The position numbers were made by a program, and so were the translations under genes. 18,226 nt of DNA, from the NCBI GenBank assembly GCA_016926925.1, contig JAFGNQ010000198.1:1-18226 (forward strand). Direction: 5' to 3'. Shown here piece after piece: positions 1 through 6,742 of the stretch. The DNA is from Candidatus Aminicenantota bacterium (GTDB lineage: Bacteria > Acidobacteriota > Aminicenantia > Aminicenantales > Aminicenantaceae). The first letter of the stretch is position 1. Each line of letters starts with the position of its first letter. The notes beneath the pieces were generated by a model. That model did not search any database, had not been told where the DNA came from, and was given only the letters and a program-made list of their open reading frames with translations.

Positions 1-57
1 ATGGCCCTGTTTTTCAAAAAGCGCTACACAAAGGCCAATGTCAGGCACTCCGTATGA
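1..57 (+). CDS. Possible C-terminal tail of an upstream gene (partial)
   Basis: Frame 1 is open from the first base to a TGA at 55-57 and would encode 18 residues ending KANVRHSV. The first codon happens to be ATG, but the window edge cuts here, so this is more likely the end of a longer gene than a complete one. It is too short to assign to a family. A tsaD-like neighbour of rsmA was considered, but no diagnostic residues are visible. It may also be chance. Confidence 0.3.
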   Translation: MALFFKKRYTKANVRHSV

Positions 58-113
58 ACGTTCATTCCGAAAGTCCTGGGCCGTCGATACTTAAAAGCTT
101 ATTAATCTGACAG

Positions 114-129
114 CTTGAATCGATTCAAG
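114..129. repeat. 16-bp perfect palindrome upstream of rsmA
   Basis: CTTGAATCGATTCAAG is its own reverse complement and lies 51 nt before the rsmA start codon. A TAGAAT hexamer (133-138) just downstream could be a -10 box, but no -35 box stands at proper spacing. The palindrome could be a dimeric regulator operator or part of a leader hairpin. No function is demonstrated. Confidence 0.35.
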
Positions 130-180
130 GGATAGAATGATAGCCTTTTCGCCAAACTCATTTTTTCTGGCTTTCCGGGA

Positions 181-1008
181 ATGAAAAGCAGCAAGACCAA
201 ATCCTTGGGCCAACACTTTCTGAGGGACAGGTCTGTCCTCAGAAAGATTCTCGGAGTCATCTCCCCGGAGGCTGAAGATTTCATCATCGAAATTGGGGCA
301 GGAAAGGGAGTCCTGACGATACCCCTCGCCTTGGGGGCGGGAGGGGTGATCGCCCTGGAAAAAGACAAGGCTTTGATTCCCGGGCTCCGGTCGAAGAACT
401 TGGACAACCTCACGATCCTGGATGCGGATGTGCTGGATATCCGGTTCGGGGACCTTTTTCAAGATCAAAAAGGGCAAGGAAAAAAGATTAAAATCGTGGG
501 CAACCTCCCCTATGTGATCTCGGCCCCCATCCTGCTCAAAGTCCTGGAGGAGAAGGAAGTGATCGAAAAATGTGTTTTTCTTCTCCAAAAGGAAGTGGCG
601 CAGCGCATCAGCGCCAGACCCGGAACCAAATCTTATGCCCCCCTGTCCATACGCCTCCAGATATATTTTTCAGTCGAGCTCTGTTTTTCGGTCAAACCCA
701 CAGCCTTCACACCTCCGCCCCGGGTTCAATCCGCACTGGTCCGTCTGGAAAAAAGAAAAGAGCCCCTGTTCCCCATCAAAAACGAGGAGTCCTTCAGCCT
801 GTTCCTGAAAACCGCCTTCCGACACAGAAGAAAAACGCTCATCAACAACCTAGTGATGGCTGGGTATGATCGCGAGAGGCTCGAACGCATCTGTCAGGGA
901 ATCGGCATCCCCAAGAATTTCCGGCCCGAGCAAATCTCCATACCTCAGTTTGTCGAGCTGTTCGCTTCCTTACCGGAAAGAGGCCAGGCGCCTGACCAGG
1001 GCGATTGA
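181..1008 (+). CDS. rsmA: 16S rRNA (adenine-N6,N6)-dimethyltransferase RsmA/KsgA
   Basis: It dimethylates two adjacent adenines in the 3'-terminal helix 45 loop of 16S rRNA using S-adenosylmethionine, a late step of small-subunit assembly. The 275-aa length is normal for the family. The N-terminal signature KSLGQHFLRD is at residues 7-16, the SAM-binding motif I EIGAGKGVLT at 37-46, and the catalytic NLPY motif at 108-111. The C-terminal helical domain includes FRHRRKTLINNL. The ATG at 181 is the only reasonable start, because an in-frame TAG (133-135) lies upstream with no start codon between. The ribosome-binding site is weak (GGGA immediately before the ATG). The gene stands alone on this strand, with a long non-coding gap after it. 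It is a housekeeping gene unrelated to the envelope genes that follow. Confidence 0.97.
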   Translation: MKSSKTKSLGQHFLRDRSVLRKILGVISPEAEDFIIEIGAGKGVLTIPLALGAGGVIALEKDKALIPGLRSKNLDNLTILDADVLDIRFGDLFQDQKGQGKKIKIVGNLPYVISAPILLKVLEEKEVIEKCVFLLQKEVAQRISARPGTKSYAPLSIRLQIYFSVELCFSVKPTAFTPPPRVQSALVRLEKRKEPLFPIKNEESFSLFLKTAFRHRRKTLINNLVMAGYDRERLERICQGIGIPKNFRPEQISIPQFVELFASLPERGQAPDQGD

Positions 1009-1215
1009 ATTCATTCGGGCGCTCCCCCCTATTTCAAGAAATCTGGTTCCGCCGCGGAAACAGCAGCCGATTCACGCTGTGGACTCGATTATGAATCCGT
1101 ATTCATCATGGCAGGTGCGAAGACAGGGCACAAGAAATGACATTCATGGCAACAGCCGTCCTTTTCCCCAGATCGAACGCACAGCCGTTCATGCCAGATG
1201 AAAAACTTGAGCTGC
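1009..1215. other. Non-coding gap downstream of rsmA (left part)
   Basis: No convincing gene is visible. Small inverted repeats are present: TTCCG/CGGAA around 1048-1060 and ATGAAT/ATTCAT around 1091-1106. Neither is followed by a T-run, so no clear terminator for rsmA can be named. ACAGCCGT occurs twice (around 1152 and 1181) as a short direct repeat. The structured element at 1216-1470 follows directly. Confidence 0.5.
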
Positions 1216-1470
1216 AATGAAAATGTTCAGGGAAGTATTGAGCGACATTGGAGGATTTAGCCTTTCTGAGCCGTCCTTCGAGGGAATCCGACGGAGTCGG
1301 ACCCGAGGACTGTGTGAGCACGGTATAGCTGCCGTGTATTGCATGGGCAGCTCAGTGATAAGCGGATTGAGAATAGATAATCGTGCGGAGTTCCGCAGGG
1401 CTGAGAAGGAAGGCGAAGGAATGGCGTGAAAAATCCGACTGGAGCGAAGATTTCCCTGAACATTTTCATT
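1216..1470. repeat. 255-bp element closed by a perfect 19-bp inverted repeat; candidate structured RNA or MITE
   Basis: Arms 1216-1234 and 1452-1470 are exact reverse complements over 19 bp. Inside, further pairings nest: GGATTT 1253-1258 with AAATCC 1431-1436, and CCTTT 1261-1265 with GAAGG 1415-1419. A long hairpin spans 1273-1310, with an inner TCCGAC/GTCGGA stem at 1287-1301. CACGG/CCGTG pairs 1319-1323 with 1332-1336, and its loop AGCTG (1327-1331) can pair with CAGCT 1348-1352 as a pseudoknot. TGCGG/CCGCA pairs 1384-1388 with 1393-1397. No ORF looks real. There is no obvious target-site duplication and no reverse transcriptase or transposase nearby. It lies between the convergent rsmA and phosphatase genes. 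Whether it is an RNA, a MITE-like element or a chromosomal structural repeat is unresolved, and the transcribed strand is unknown. Confidence 0.6.
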
Positions 1471-1505
1471 CACAAGGAAAACAAAATAGAAGAGAGTCGA
1501 AAGAT

Positions 1506-2843
1506 CTATTTCTTGATGTAGCCCAAGGCGCGGAACTCTTCCAGCTGCTTTTCATCCAATTGCCGACTGCGCTTCAATTGCTGCACACGTCCCTCATCCT
1601 CGTAACTGGCGATGAACCTGACCGGACTCTTCTTCAAAAATTTCTTATCAAAGACCTCAGTCAGCACCTTACCGTCCATGTCCTCACCGGTCGGCATACC
1701 GAACACATAAAGAAGCGTGGGCAGGATGTCGAAGATGCTGGCATCGCGTATCGTGTAATTCCTCTTGATATGGGGCCCTTTGATGAGAATGATTCCATGT
1801 GGGATCTCAGGGAGTTTCACGTGTCCGTATCCTCCCTTTTGGAATCCAAAGGCATGGTCGGAAACCACGATGAGGGTGGTCCGGGAATCGATCATATCCA
1901 GAAACTCTCCCACGACTTTATCACAATAGCTGTAAATAGGGTCCATAACTTCACTGAAATTTTTGTCGATCAAAGCCAAGGTCGTCTCAGAAACGCTGCC
2001 CTGTTTTTCCTCCTCCTCGGTTCCCTTGGCCAGGAGGCTTTCGTCTATATAGGCACAGGCAAAATGGCTTACCACATCGATCAGGCGTAAATAAGTTGCA
2101 AAGACATCCACAGGATCCCTTTTGAAGAGGTAAAGCGAGGCGTTCTCGATGATCTTGTCCTGGAATACAAAATCTTTGTAAAAAGGAACCAGAAGCGCTT
2201 TTCCTTCTTCTGCTGAACTGTGCTTCTGAAAAAGGGGGAGGTGCTCTTCTTCGAGAATGGACTTGAAGTCCGAGTCTTTCAGCTGGGTGAATTCAAGCTT
2301 CTTTAATAACAAGGCAGGATAAGTGACATCGGCTTGAGAGAAATCCCTCCGGCCCAGATGCCGGAATTCCTCGGAGATCATATAGCCGTTGACCGGCTCG
2401 GCCGGGTAGGTGATGAACCAGTTGATGACTCCGACCCTCCATCCCATATCTCCGAGTATGTTCCAGAATGCCTTAGTCCGTCTCTCGCTTTGCCGATAGG
2501 GAACTTCGATGTCGTTCCGATCGATGTAGCTCCAATCGAGGACGCCGTGCTTGACCATGGTCTTGCCCGTGGCGATGGAGGTCCAGACCACAGACGATTT
2601 GACAGGTCTGGCTGTCTTCAGGAAACCGTGGCCTCCTGATTCCATCAGGCGCCTAATGTTGGGCAAACGACCCTTCTCCAAGAGCGGGTTGATCAGATTC
2701 CATCCCGCGCCGTCAAGGCCGATAATGACGGCTTTCGGAGGACCTTCATCCGCTTCCTTCGGATGTTGGCAGGCGGTGAAAAAAAAGACAAGGCACAGAG
2801 CTCCGGCAGAGGCGAGCAGAAAAAAAGCAGGCTTTTTGTACAT
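1506..2843 (-). CDS. Lipoprotein, type I phosphodiesterase/alkaline phosphatase superfamily
   Basis: The 445-aa protein starts MYKKPAFFLL and has a hydrophobic signal ending in FTAC, with Cys25 as the probable lipidated residue. This favours ATG at 2841-2843 over an in-frame start 24 codons upstream, which would place a polar stretch before the signal. The nucleotide pyrophosphatase/phosphodiesterase fold is indicated by IGLDGAGW (Asp44), VVWTSIATG (Thr88, expected nucleophile), LIDVVSH (Asp256, His260), VVSDH (Asp329, His330) and IPHG (His349), a full two-metal ligand set. The enzyme should hydrolyse phosphodiesters or phosphomonoesters outside the cytoplasmic membrane; the substrate is unknown. 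It is transcribed divergently from the SGNH gene at 3200 and convergently with rsmA. A paralogue at 16992 aligns nearly without gaps. The start abuts its promoter, so the mRNA is probably leaderless. Confidence 0.88.
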   Translation of the reverse strand: MYKKPAFFLLASAGALCLVFFFTACQHPKEADEGPPKAVIIGLDGAGWNLINPLLEKGRLPNIRRLMESGGHGFLKTARPVKSSVVWTSIATGKTMVKHGVLDWSYIDRNDIEVPYRQSERRTKAFWNILGDMGWRVGVINWFITYPAEPVNGYMISEEFRHLGRRDFSQADVTYPALLLKKLEFTQLKDSDFKSILEEEHLPLFQKHSSAEEGKALLVPFYKDFVFQDKIIENASLYLFKRDPVDVFATYLRLIDVVSHFACAYIDESLLAKGTEEEEKQGSVSETTLALIDKNFSEVMDPIYSYCDKVVGEFLDMIDSRTTLIVVSDHAFGFQKGGYGHVKLPEIPHGIILIKGPHIKRNYTIRDASIFDILPTLLYVFGMPTGEDMDGKVLTEVFDKKFLKKSPVRFIASYEDEGRVQQLKRSRQLDEKQLEEFRALGYIKK

Positions 2844-2849
2844 GGTACT

Positions 2850-2878
2850 ACTATAGAAAGCACGGGCTCTTTTGTCAA
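2850..2878 (-). promoter_or_regulatory. Sigma70-type promoter for the 1506-2843 gene (leaderless)
   Basis: On the minus strand TTGACA (2873-2878) is followed after exactly 17 bp by TATAGT (2850-2855). Only 6 nt separate the -10 box from the ATG, so a start site about 7 nt after the -10 would fall on the A of the start codon. No Shine-Dalgarno sequence is present. Confidence 0.75.
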
Positions 2879-3023
2879 TCGCCCTGCCGATAAGACAAAC
2901 ATGCGGACGGACCAAAGGACTGCTCGAGACATGTATTCCAAGGGTCTGAGAAAAAGCCGGATGTGACTTTGGCTTCTGTCTTTCCGAACATAAAATTCCT
3001 CACTCCTCCTATCTGGGAGTTCG

Positions 3024-3064
3024 GAAGTTCAGGGACAGCATTGACCCCCTTATTCGTGAACTTC
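3024..3064. repeat. Hairpin-forming inverted repeat in the divergent intergenic region
   Basis: GAAGTTCA (3024-3031) and TGAACTTC (3057-3064) are exact inverted arms around a 25-nt loop containing CAGGGACAG. A second small hairpin (CGCTG/CAGCG) follows around 3070-3086. The arrangement resembles REP/IS200-type end structures, but no transposase is near and the family cannot be assigned from sequence alone. The rest of the gap 2879-3159 holds nothing convincing. Confidence 0.35.
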
Positions 3065-3159
3065 GATGTCGCTGATGTGAGCAGCGGCGGTCTAAATTTC
3101 TTCTGTTGTATTGGCAGCTCTCTCTCGGGAAAAGACAGCTTTCACAAGGGATGACAAGA

Positions 3160-3188
3160 TTGATTTTATAGGTCTACTATGGTATAAA
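3160..3188 (+). promoter_or_regulatory. Sigma70-type promoter for the SGNH/AMIN operon
   Basis: TTGATT (3160-3165), 17 bp, TATAAA (3183-3188). The ATG at 3200 is 11 nt beyond the -10 box, so the predicted 5' leader is only about 4-5 nt. No Shine-Dalgarno sequence precedes the start codon. Confidence 0.6.
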
Positions 3189-3199
3189 GTCTGTTCGAT

Positions 3200-5329
3200 A
3201 TGGCGAAAAAAAATTGGCGATTCTGGCTTCTCTTGATTGTGTCGGCACCCTTATTTCTACAAGCGGAAACGGATTTCCTGAAGAGATCCATCAAAGGACA
3301 CTCGGCGTCTCCGATCTTCGACCGCAGCGGAGAATGGGTACTGCTGTACAACAATGCGGACGAGGGCTTGAGCGCTGCTCGACAAGACCCCGCCTCAGGA
3401 GAGCTCCGTATCCGGAACCTACCGACAAAATCAGCCCTTTTGTCTCCTGTGGTCAAAATGGACCGATCCGGCAGATTCTGGGTAATCGGGGAAGAGGACC
3501 GCACCGAAAACAGCATCATTTCGCTCTCCTTGATGGAAAAAAACGAGGTGGTCGAAAAGCACATCGTCAGTCAGGGAAAGGACTATCGTTTTTCACCTGA
3601 CCTGGCTTTCGACTTGAACGATAACCCCTGGGTGACATGGGTACTTTATACTCAAAAAACACACTGGATTCTCGTGAAAGACATACTCTCGGGACGAACA
3701 TGGCAGATCAACTCCGGCCTCTTAGCGGGATCTTTCAACCCCAAGATCGTCACCGATTCCGCCAACCGCATCTGGGTGGTATGGACCGGCAACACAGATC
3801 GCAGAGACGGTATATACTTCAGCTTCTATGACGGGCTCCAATGGACACCGGCTCGCAGACTCGACAACGACACCCAATTCCCTCAAATTCTTCCCGACGT
3901 TGGCTTGGGTCCGGAAGGACTGCCTTTGGCGACATGGTGTGCCTTTGACGGATCGGATTACGAAATCTATTCCGCTTCATGGGATGGCCGTTCTTGGTCC
4001 TCAGTAGAAAGAGTAACGGACAACCATGCTGCCGACCTCCAGCCCGCACTCTCATTCGTTTCCGGAAATATCCCTGTTTACGTCTGGAGTCAAACCGAGG
4101 GAAAGACAAGCCGCATCTGTCTCCGATACAAACATTCTGGGAAATGGAGCCCCGTGCTTGAAATCTATCGAACCCTCAAGACGACAATCTCGCACCCCAT
4201 GATCAGCACTGCGGCGGACAAGCTGGGGATCACCTGGCAATCGCAGGACGAGATCCAGTCCATACTCCTATCCTTTCCCCAGCTCCTCAATCTGGAAGCA
4301 GCAAGCCAAAAAATCGATAGACTGACATTACCCAAATCTACGTCGCTTGATGAAAACCAGTACATCGGGTTCGGAGACAGCATCACCTTCGGCTATCTCG
4401 ATTATCAGGAGGCCCCCGAACTGGGGTACATTCCCCGCCTGGAGGCGGTGCTGACCAATGCTTACGGACCGACACAAATCATAAACGAGGGCTGGCCTGG
4501 GGAAGTAACCAGCCAGGGATTGGCACGGCTGAGCGGTGTCCTGGCCAATTACAACGCCCAATTTTTCCTGCTCATGGAAGGAACGAACGATGTGGTCTTC
4601 AAGCGTATCTCCATGGATACCACGGCCTTCAATCTCGAGCAGATGATCCAGATCTGCAGGGAAAAATATATCTACCCGGTGCTGACCACCATTCTTCCAA
4701 GAAACGACAAGAGGTGGAGAGTCGATTTCTTCAGAGAGCGTATCTTCCGCCTGAACGACCTGATCAGGGATTTGGCCGACAGGATCAAAGTGTCCTTTAT
4801 CGACATGTTCGAAATCTTCTACTCATGGCCGGAGAGCGACGGCGGCTGGACGTCTCTTCTCTCCAACGACTACGTCCATCCGAGCATCAAAGGCTACGAG
4901 GTGATGACGGAATCTTGGTTTGGGGAGATCAAACAGATTCCTTTTCCTGTCATCAACTTCAAGGCCGAACGCCTCATTCAACAGTATCCGGGTTCGACTC
5001 AGGAAGCAAACAATATCACATGGAATCATTCCCCCAAGCTTTTCGATAGAAGCAATTTTCGGGCCTATGAAATTTACCGGACAGAAATCGATGCCAATAT
5101 ATCGACATTCAGCCTCGTTAAAACAGTCATGCTGTCGCAAGCAGAGAGTCGCATAGCCGGATCCATCGTGTTTCCCAACCACAACATCTTCGGCCAGGGA
5201 TATATGGATTTTGATATTGCAGATTCGCAACGCTACAAGTATGTCATATTTCTGGTTCGAAAGGACGACATCATCGGACCTAACTCAAACATAGCTAAAG
5301 ACAACACCCAAGGAGGGACAGATAATTGA
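3200..5329 (+). CDS. Secreted propeller - SGNH/GDSL hydrolase - Fn3-like protein
   Basis: The 709-aa exported protein has three parts. A signal peptide (1-22, ending LFLQA) leads into a beta-propeller-like region (about 30-375). Its repeats read like 'P.I..D..GN..V.W...IY.....G.W', without canonical Asp-boxes. An SGNH hydrolase domain (about 385-580) shows all four blocks: GDSIT with Ser394 as nucleophile, the NEGWPGE glycine block, GTND (461-464) and D557-Y-V-H560 as the acid/base pair. A C-terminal Fn3-like module (about 585-700) contains an AYEIYR strand. It probably deacylates a glycan, lipid or envelope ester in the periplasm or at the surface; the substrate is unknown. The stop codon overlaps the TTG start of the next gene by 4 bases, so the two are translationally coupled. 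The propeller and Fn3 parts match the proteins at 6743 and 13830. Confidence 0.88.
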   Translation: MAKKNWRFWLLLIVSAPLFLQAETDFLKRSIKGHSASPIFDRSGEWVLLYNNADEGLSAARQDPASGELRIRNLPTKSALLSPVVKMDRSGRFWVIGEEDRTENSIISLSLMEKNEVVEKHIVSQGKDYRFSPDLAFDLNDNPWVTWVLYTQKTHWILVKDILSGRTWQINSGLLAGSFNPKIVTDSANRIWVVWTGNTDRRDGIYFSFYDGLQWTPARRLDNDTQFPQILPDVGLGPEGLPLATWCAFDGSDYEIYSASWDGRSWSSVERVTDNHAADLQPALSFVSGNIPVYVWSQTEGKTSRICLRYKHSGKWSPVLEIYRTLKTTISHPMISTAADKLGITWQSQDEIQSILLSFPQLLNLEAASQKIDRLTLPKSTSLDENQYIGFGDSITFGYLDYQEAPELGYIPRLEAVLTNAYGPTQIINEGWPGEVTSQGLARLSGVLANYNAQFFLLMEGTNDVVFKRISMDTTAFNLEQMIQICREKYIYPVLTTILPRNDKRWRVDFFRERIFRLNDLIRDLADRIKVSFIDMFEIFYSWPESDGGWTSLLSNDYVHPSIKGYEVMTESWFGEIKQIPFPVINFKAERLIQQYPGSTQEANNITWNHSPKLFDRSNFRAYEIYRTEIDANISTFSLVKTVMLSQAESRIAGSIVFPNHNIFGQGYMDFDIADSQRYKYVIFLVRKDDIIGPNSNIAKDNTQGGTDN
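5311..5328 (+). promoter_or_regulatory. Strong ribosome-binding site deciding a TTG start
   Basis: AGGAGG (5311-5316) stands 9 nt before TTG (5326-5328). The TTG overlaps the TGA stop of the preceding gene in TTGA. The downstream reading MKKIIKPVMIV is a typical signal-peptide start, which supports the non-ATG codon. Confidence 0.75.
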
Positions 5330-6726
5330 AAAAAATAATAAAGCCGGTCATGATCGTGACCATGGTCCTGTTCTCGATGAACATGGCAGGGGCAAAAACA
5401 TTTCAAGAAAACCTTGCCGTCTTCAAAAGCGTTCAGATCCAGAGGGGTGAGAACACACTCGACGTAACAATTGAAATCGAAGGCACTTATTCTTACCAAC
5501 ATTTCGAGCTGGAAGAGCCCATGCGCCTCGTCGTGGAATTTTCTCCTGTAGGCGAGATACATGCTGCTGCCGTACAAGAGGTCAACACCGCAGGTGTGAA
5601 AAGTATCCGGACCGGACGCTTCCAGACACAGACGGCGCGGGTCGTCTTCGATCTTCTTGAGACACAACCCTCCTACGAGATAACCCAGTCGGATAAAGGG
5701 ATCCAGGTATCAATCCAGGCCCCGGAAGGTGTGCTGGTAGATCCGGAGGTGACAGAAGAAGAAATGCCGGCGCCGGTTATCACGGAAACGGAACCAACCA
5801 CCCAACTCACAACAATCACCCACGAAAAAATTGAGGATCAGCTTCAGGTGTCTATCGCCGTAAAGGGCCACTTCTCTTATAAGACCTTTCGGCTCGAAAA
5901 GTACTCGCAGTTGACGATCGATATCGAGCCTGTCCAAGAGATCTCGGCCACGCCTTTTGCCGCCATCAACGAATGGGGCCTCAAAGAAATCAGGGTGAGC
6001 AGGGTCGAGCCGGAGACGGCGCGTATCATGGTTGTTTGCGAGCGTTGGCTCTCCGATTTCGAGATTGAAAGAGTGGCCGACGGAATTCTGATCAAATTCC
6101 CTCTTGTACAAAAAACGGAAGCCGTCAAGGTGCCGGAAAAAGAGAAAAAAGTTGAAAAGGAAAAGGCCGTCTCCGAGACTTTTGTCAATACCATGCTCGC
6201 ATTTTCGATCGGAAGCTTCAAGGTTTCCGACCCGGTCTTCCAGGAGATCTACAAAACTTCGGTTCCTGTCTTCGGGCTGGAACTTTCACGAAACATCCTC
6301 CGCGCGGGGAATTTCCGGCTCGATTTGGCCTTTGCTGGAAGAATGTATTCTGCAACGGGCGCCTCAGTCACCACTGTCGAAACGACCAAATTCCGCAACA
6401 CTCCGATCACATTTGCTGCACGGCTCTTCTTTAACACGAAATACGTCGCCCCATACATCGGAGGCGGCATAGACATCCACAAATATAAGGAAGAAAACAT
6501 CCTGGGAACGATAACCGGATCAACAACGGGAAGTCATTTCCAGGCGGGGCTTTATCTCAAAATCCCGCAATTCAAATTCGCAATGCTGAATCTCTACATC
6601 AAACTGGTCAACGCAACGGCAACGGAAGGTGACATCAGTATCGACTTAGGAGGGACCGAGATTGGAGTTGCACTCACGCTCGGGTATGATATCCTCAAGA
6701 AGGGCGTTTTGATTCTCGCACGTTAA
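5326..6726 (+). CDS. Double-AMIN domain protein with C-terminal outer-membrane barrel
   Basis: The 466-aa protein starts at TTG (read as Met). A signal peptide covers 1-23, with AGA before the likely cleavage site. Two AMIN-like modules (about 31-132 and 163-258) resemble each other in order and spacing, with TYSYQHF against HFSYKTF and QTARVVFDL against ETARIMVVC. A short Lys/Glu-rich linker (about 263-283) follows. The last 180 residues are alternating, glycine- and aromatic-rich strands (YVAPYIGGGIDIH, GSHFQAGLYLKI, EIGVALTLGYDIL) typical of a small outer-membrane beta-barrel. AMIN domains are known from periplasmic amidases and secretin subunits, where they bind the cell wall or envelope. 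I infer a protein linking the outer membrane to the periplasm or cell wall. It is coupled to the SGNH hydrolase gene and may anchor or assist that exported protein. Confidence 0.8.
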   Translation: MKKIIKPVMIVTMVLFSMNMAGAKTFQENLAVFKSVQIQRGENTLDVTIEIEGTYSYQHFELEEPMRLVVEFSPVGEIHAAAVQEVNTAGVKSIRTGRFQTQTARVVFDLLETQPSYEITQSDKGIQVSIQAPEGVLVDPEVTEEEMPAPVITETEPTTQLTTITHEKIEDQLQVSIAVKGHFSYKTFRLEKYSQLTIDIEPVQEISATPFAAINEWGLKEIRVSRVEPETARIMVVCERWLSDFEIERVADGILIKFPLVQKTEAVKVPEKEKKVEKEKAVSETFVNTMLAFSIGSFKVSDPVFQEIYKTSVPVFGLELSRNILRAGNFRLDLAFAGRMYSATGASVTTVETTKFRNTPITFAARLFFNTKYVAPYIGGGIDIHKYKEENILGTITGSTTGSHFQAGLYLKIPQFKFAMLNLYIKLVNATATEGDISIDLGGTEIGVALTLGYDILKKGVLILAR

Positions 6727-6742
6727 AAGGTGCGGATCGGGA

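Noticed and set aside
91..588. Minus-strand ORF of 165 codons over the start of rsmA
   Set aside because: It lies antisense to a clearly conserved gene, and its translation shows no domain or signal; it is a shadow of rsmA codon use.
1217..1469. Small ORFs on both strands (1217-1429 + and 1257-1469 -), each beginning MKMFRE
   Set aside because: The shared N-terminus is created by the inverted repeat itself. The rest is Arg/Ser/Pro-rich without pattern and overlaps strong hairpins.
1216..1470. Complete insertion sequence
   Set aside because: The terminal inverted repeats are good, but there is no transposase ORF and no flanking target-site duplication could be found.
1383..2090. Plus-strand ORF of 235 codons
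   Set aside because: Its body is antisense to the phosphatase gene, whose active-site motifs fix the coding strand.
2963..3154. 63-codon plus-strand ORF between the divergent genes
   Set aside because: No ribosome-binding site, no recognisable pattern, and it runs through the hairpin at 3024-3064.
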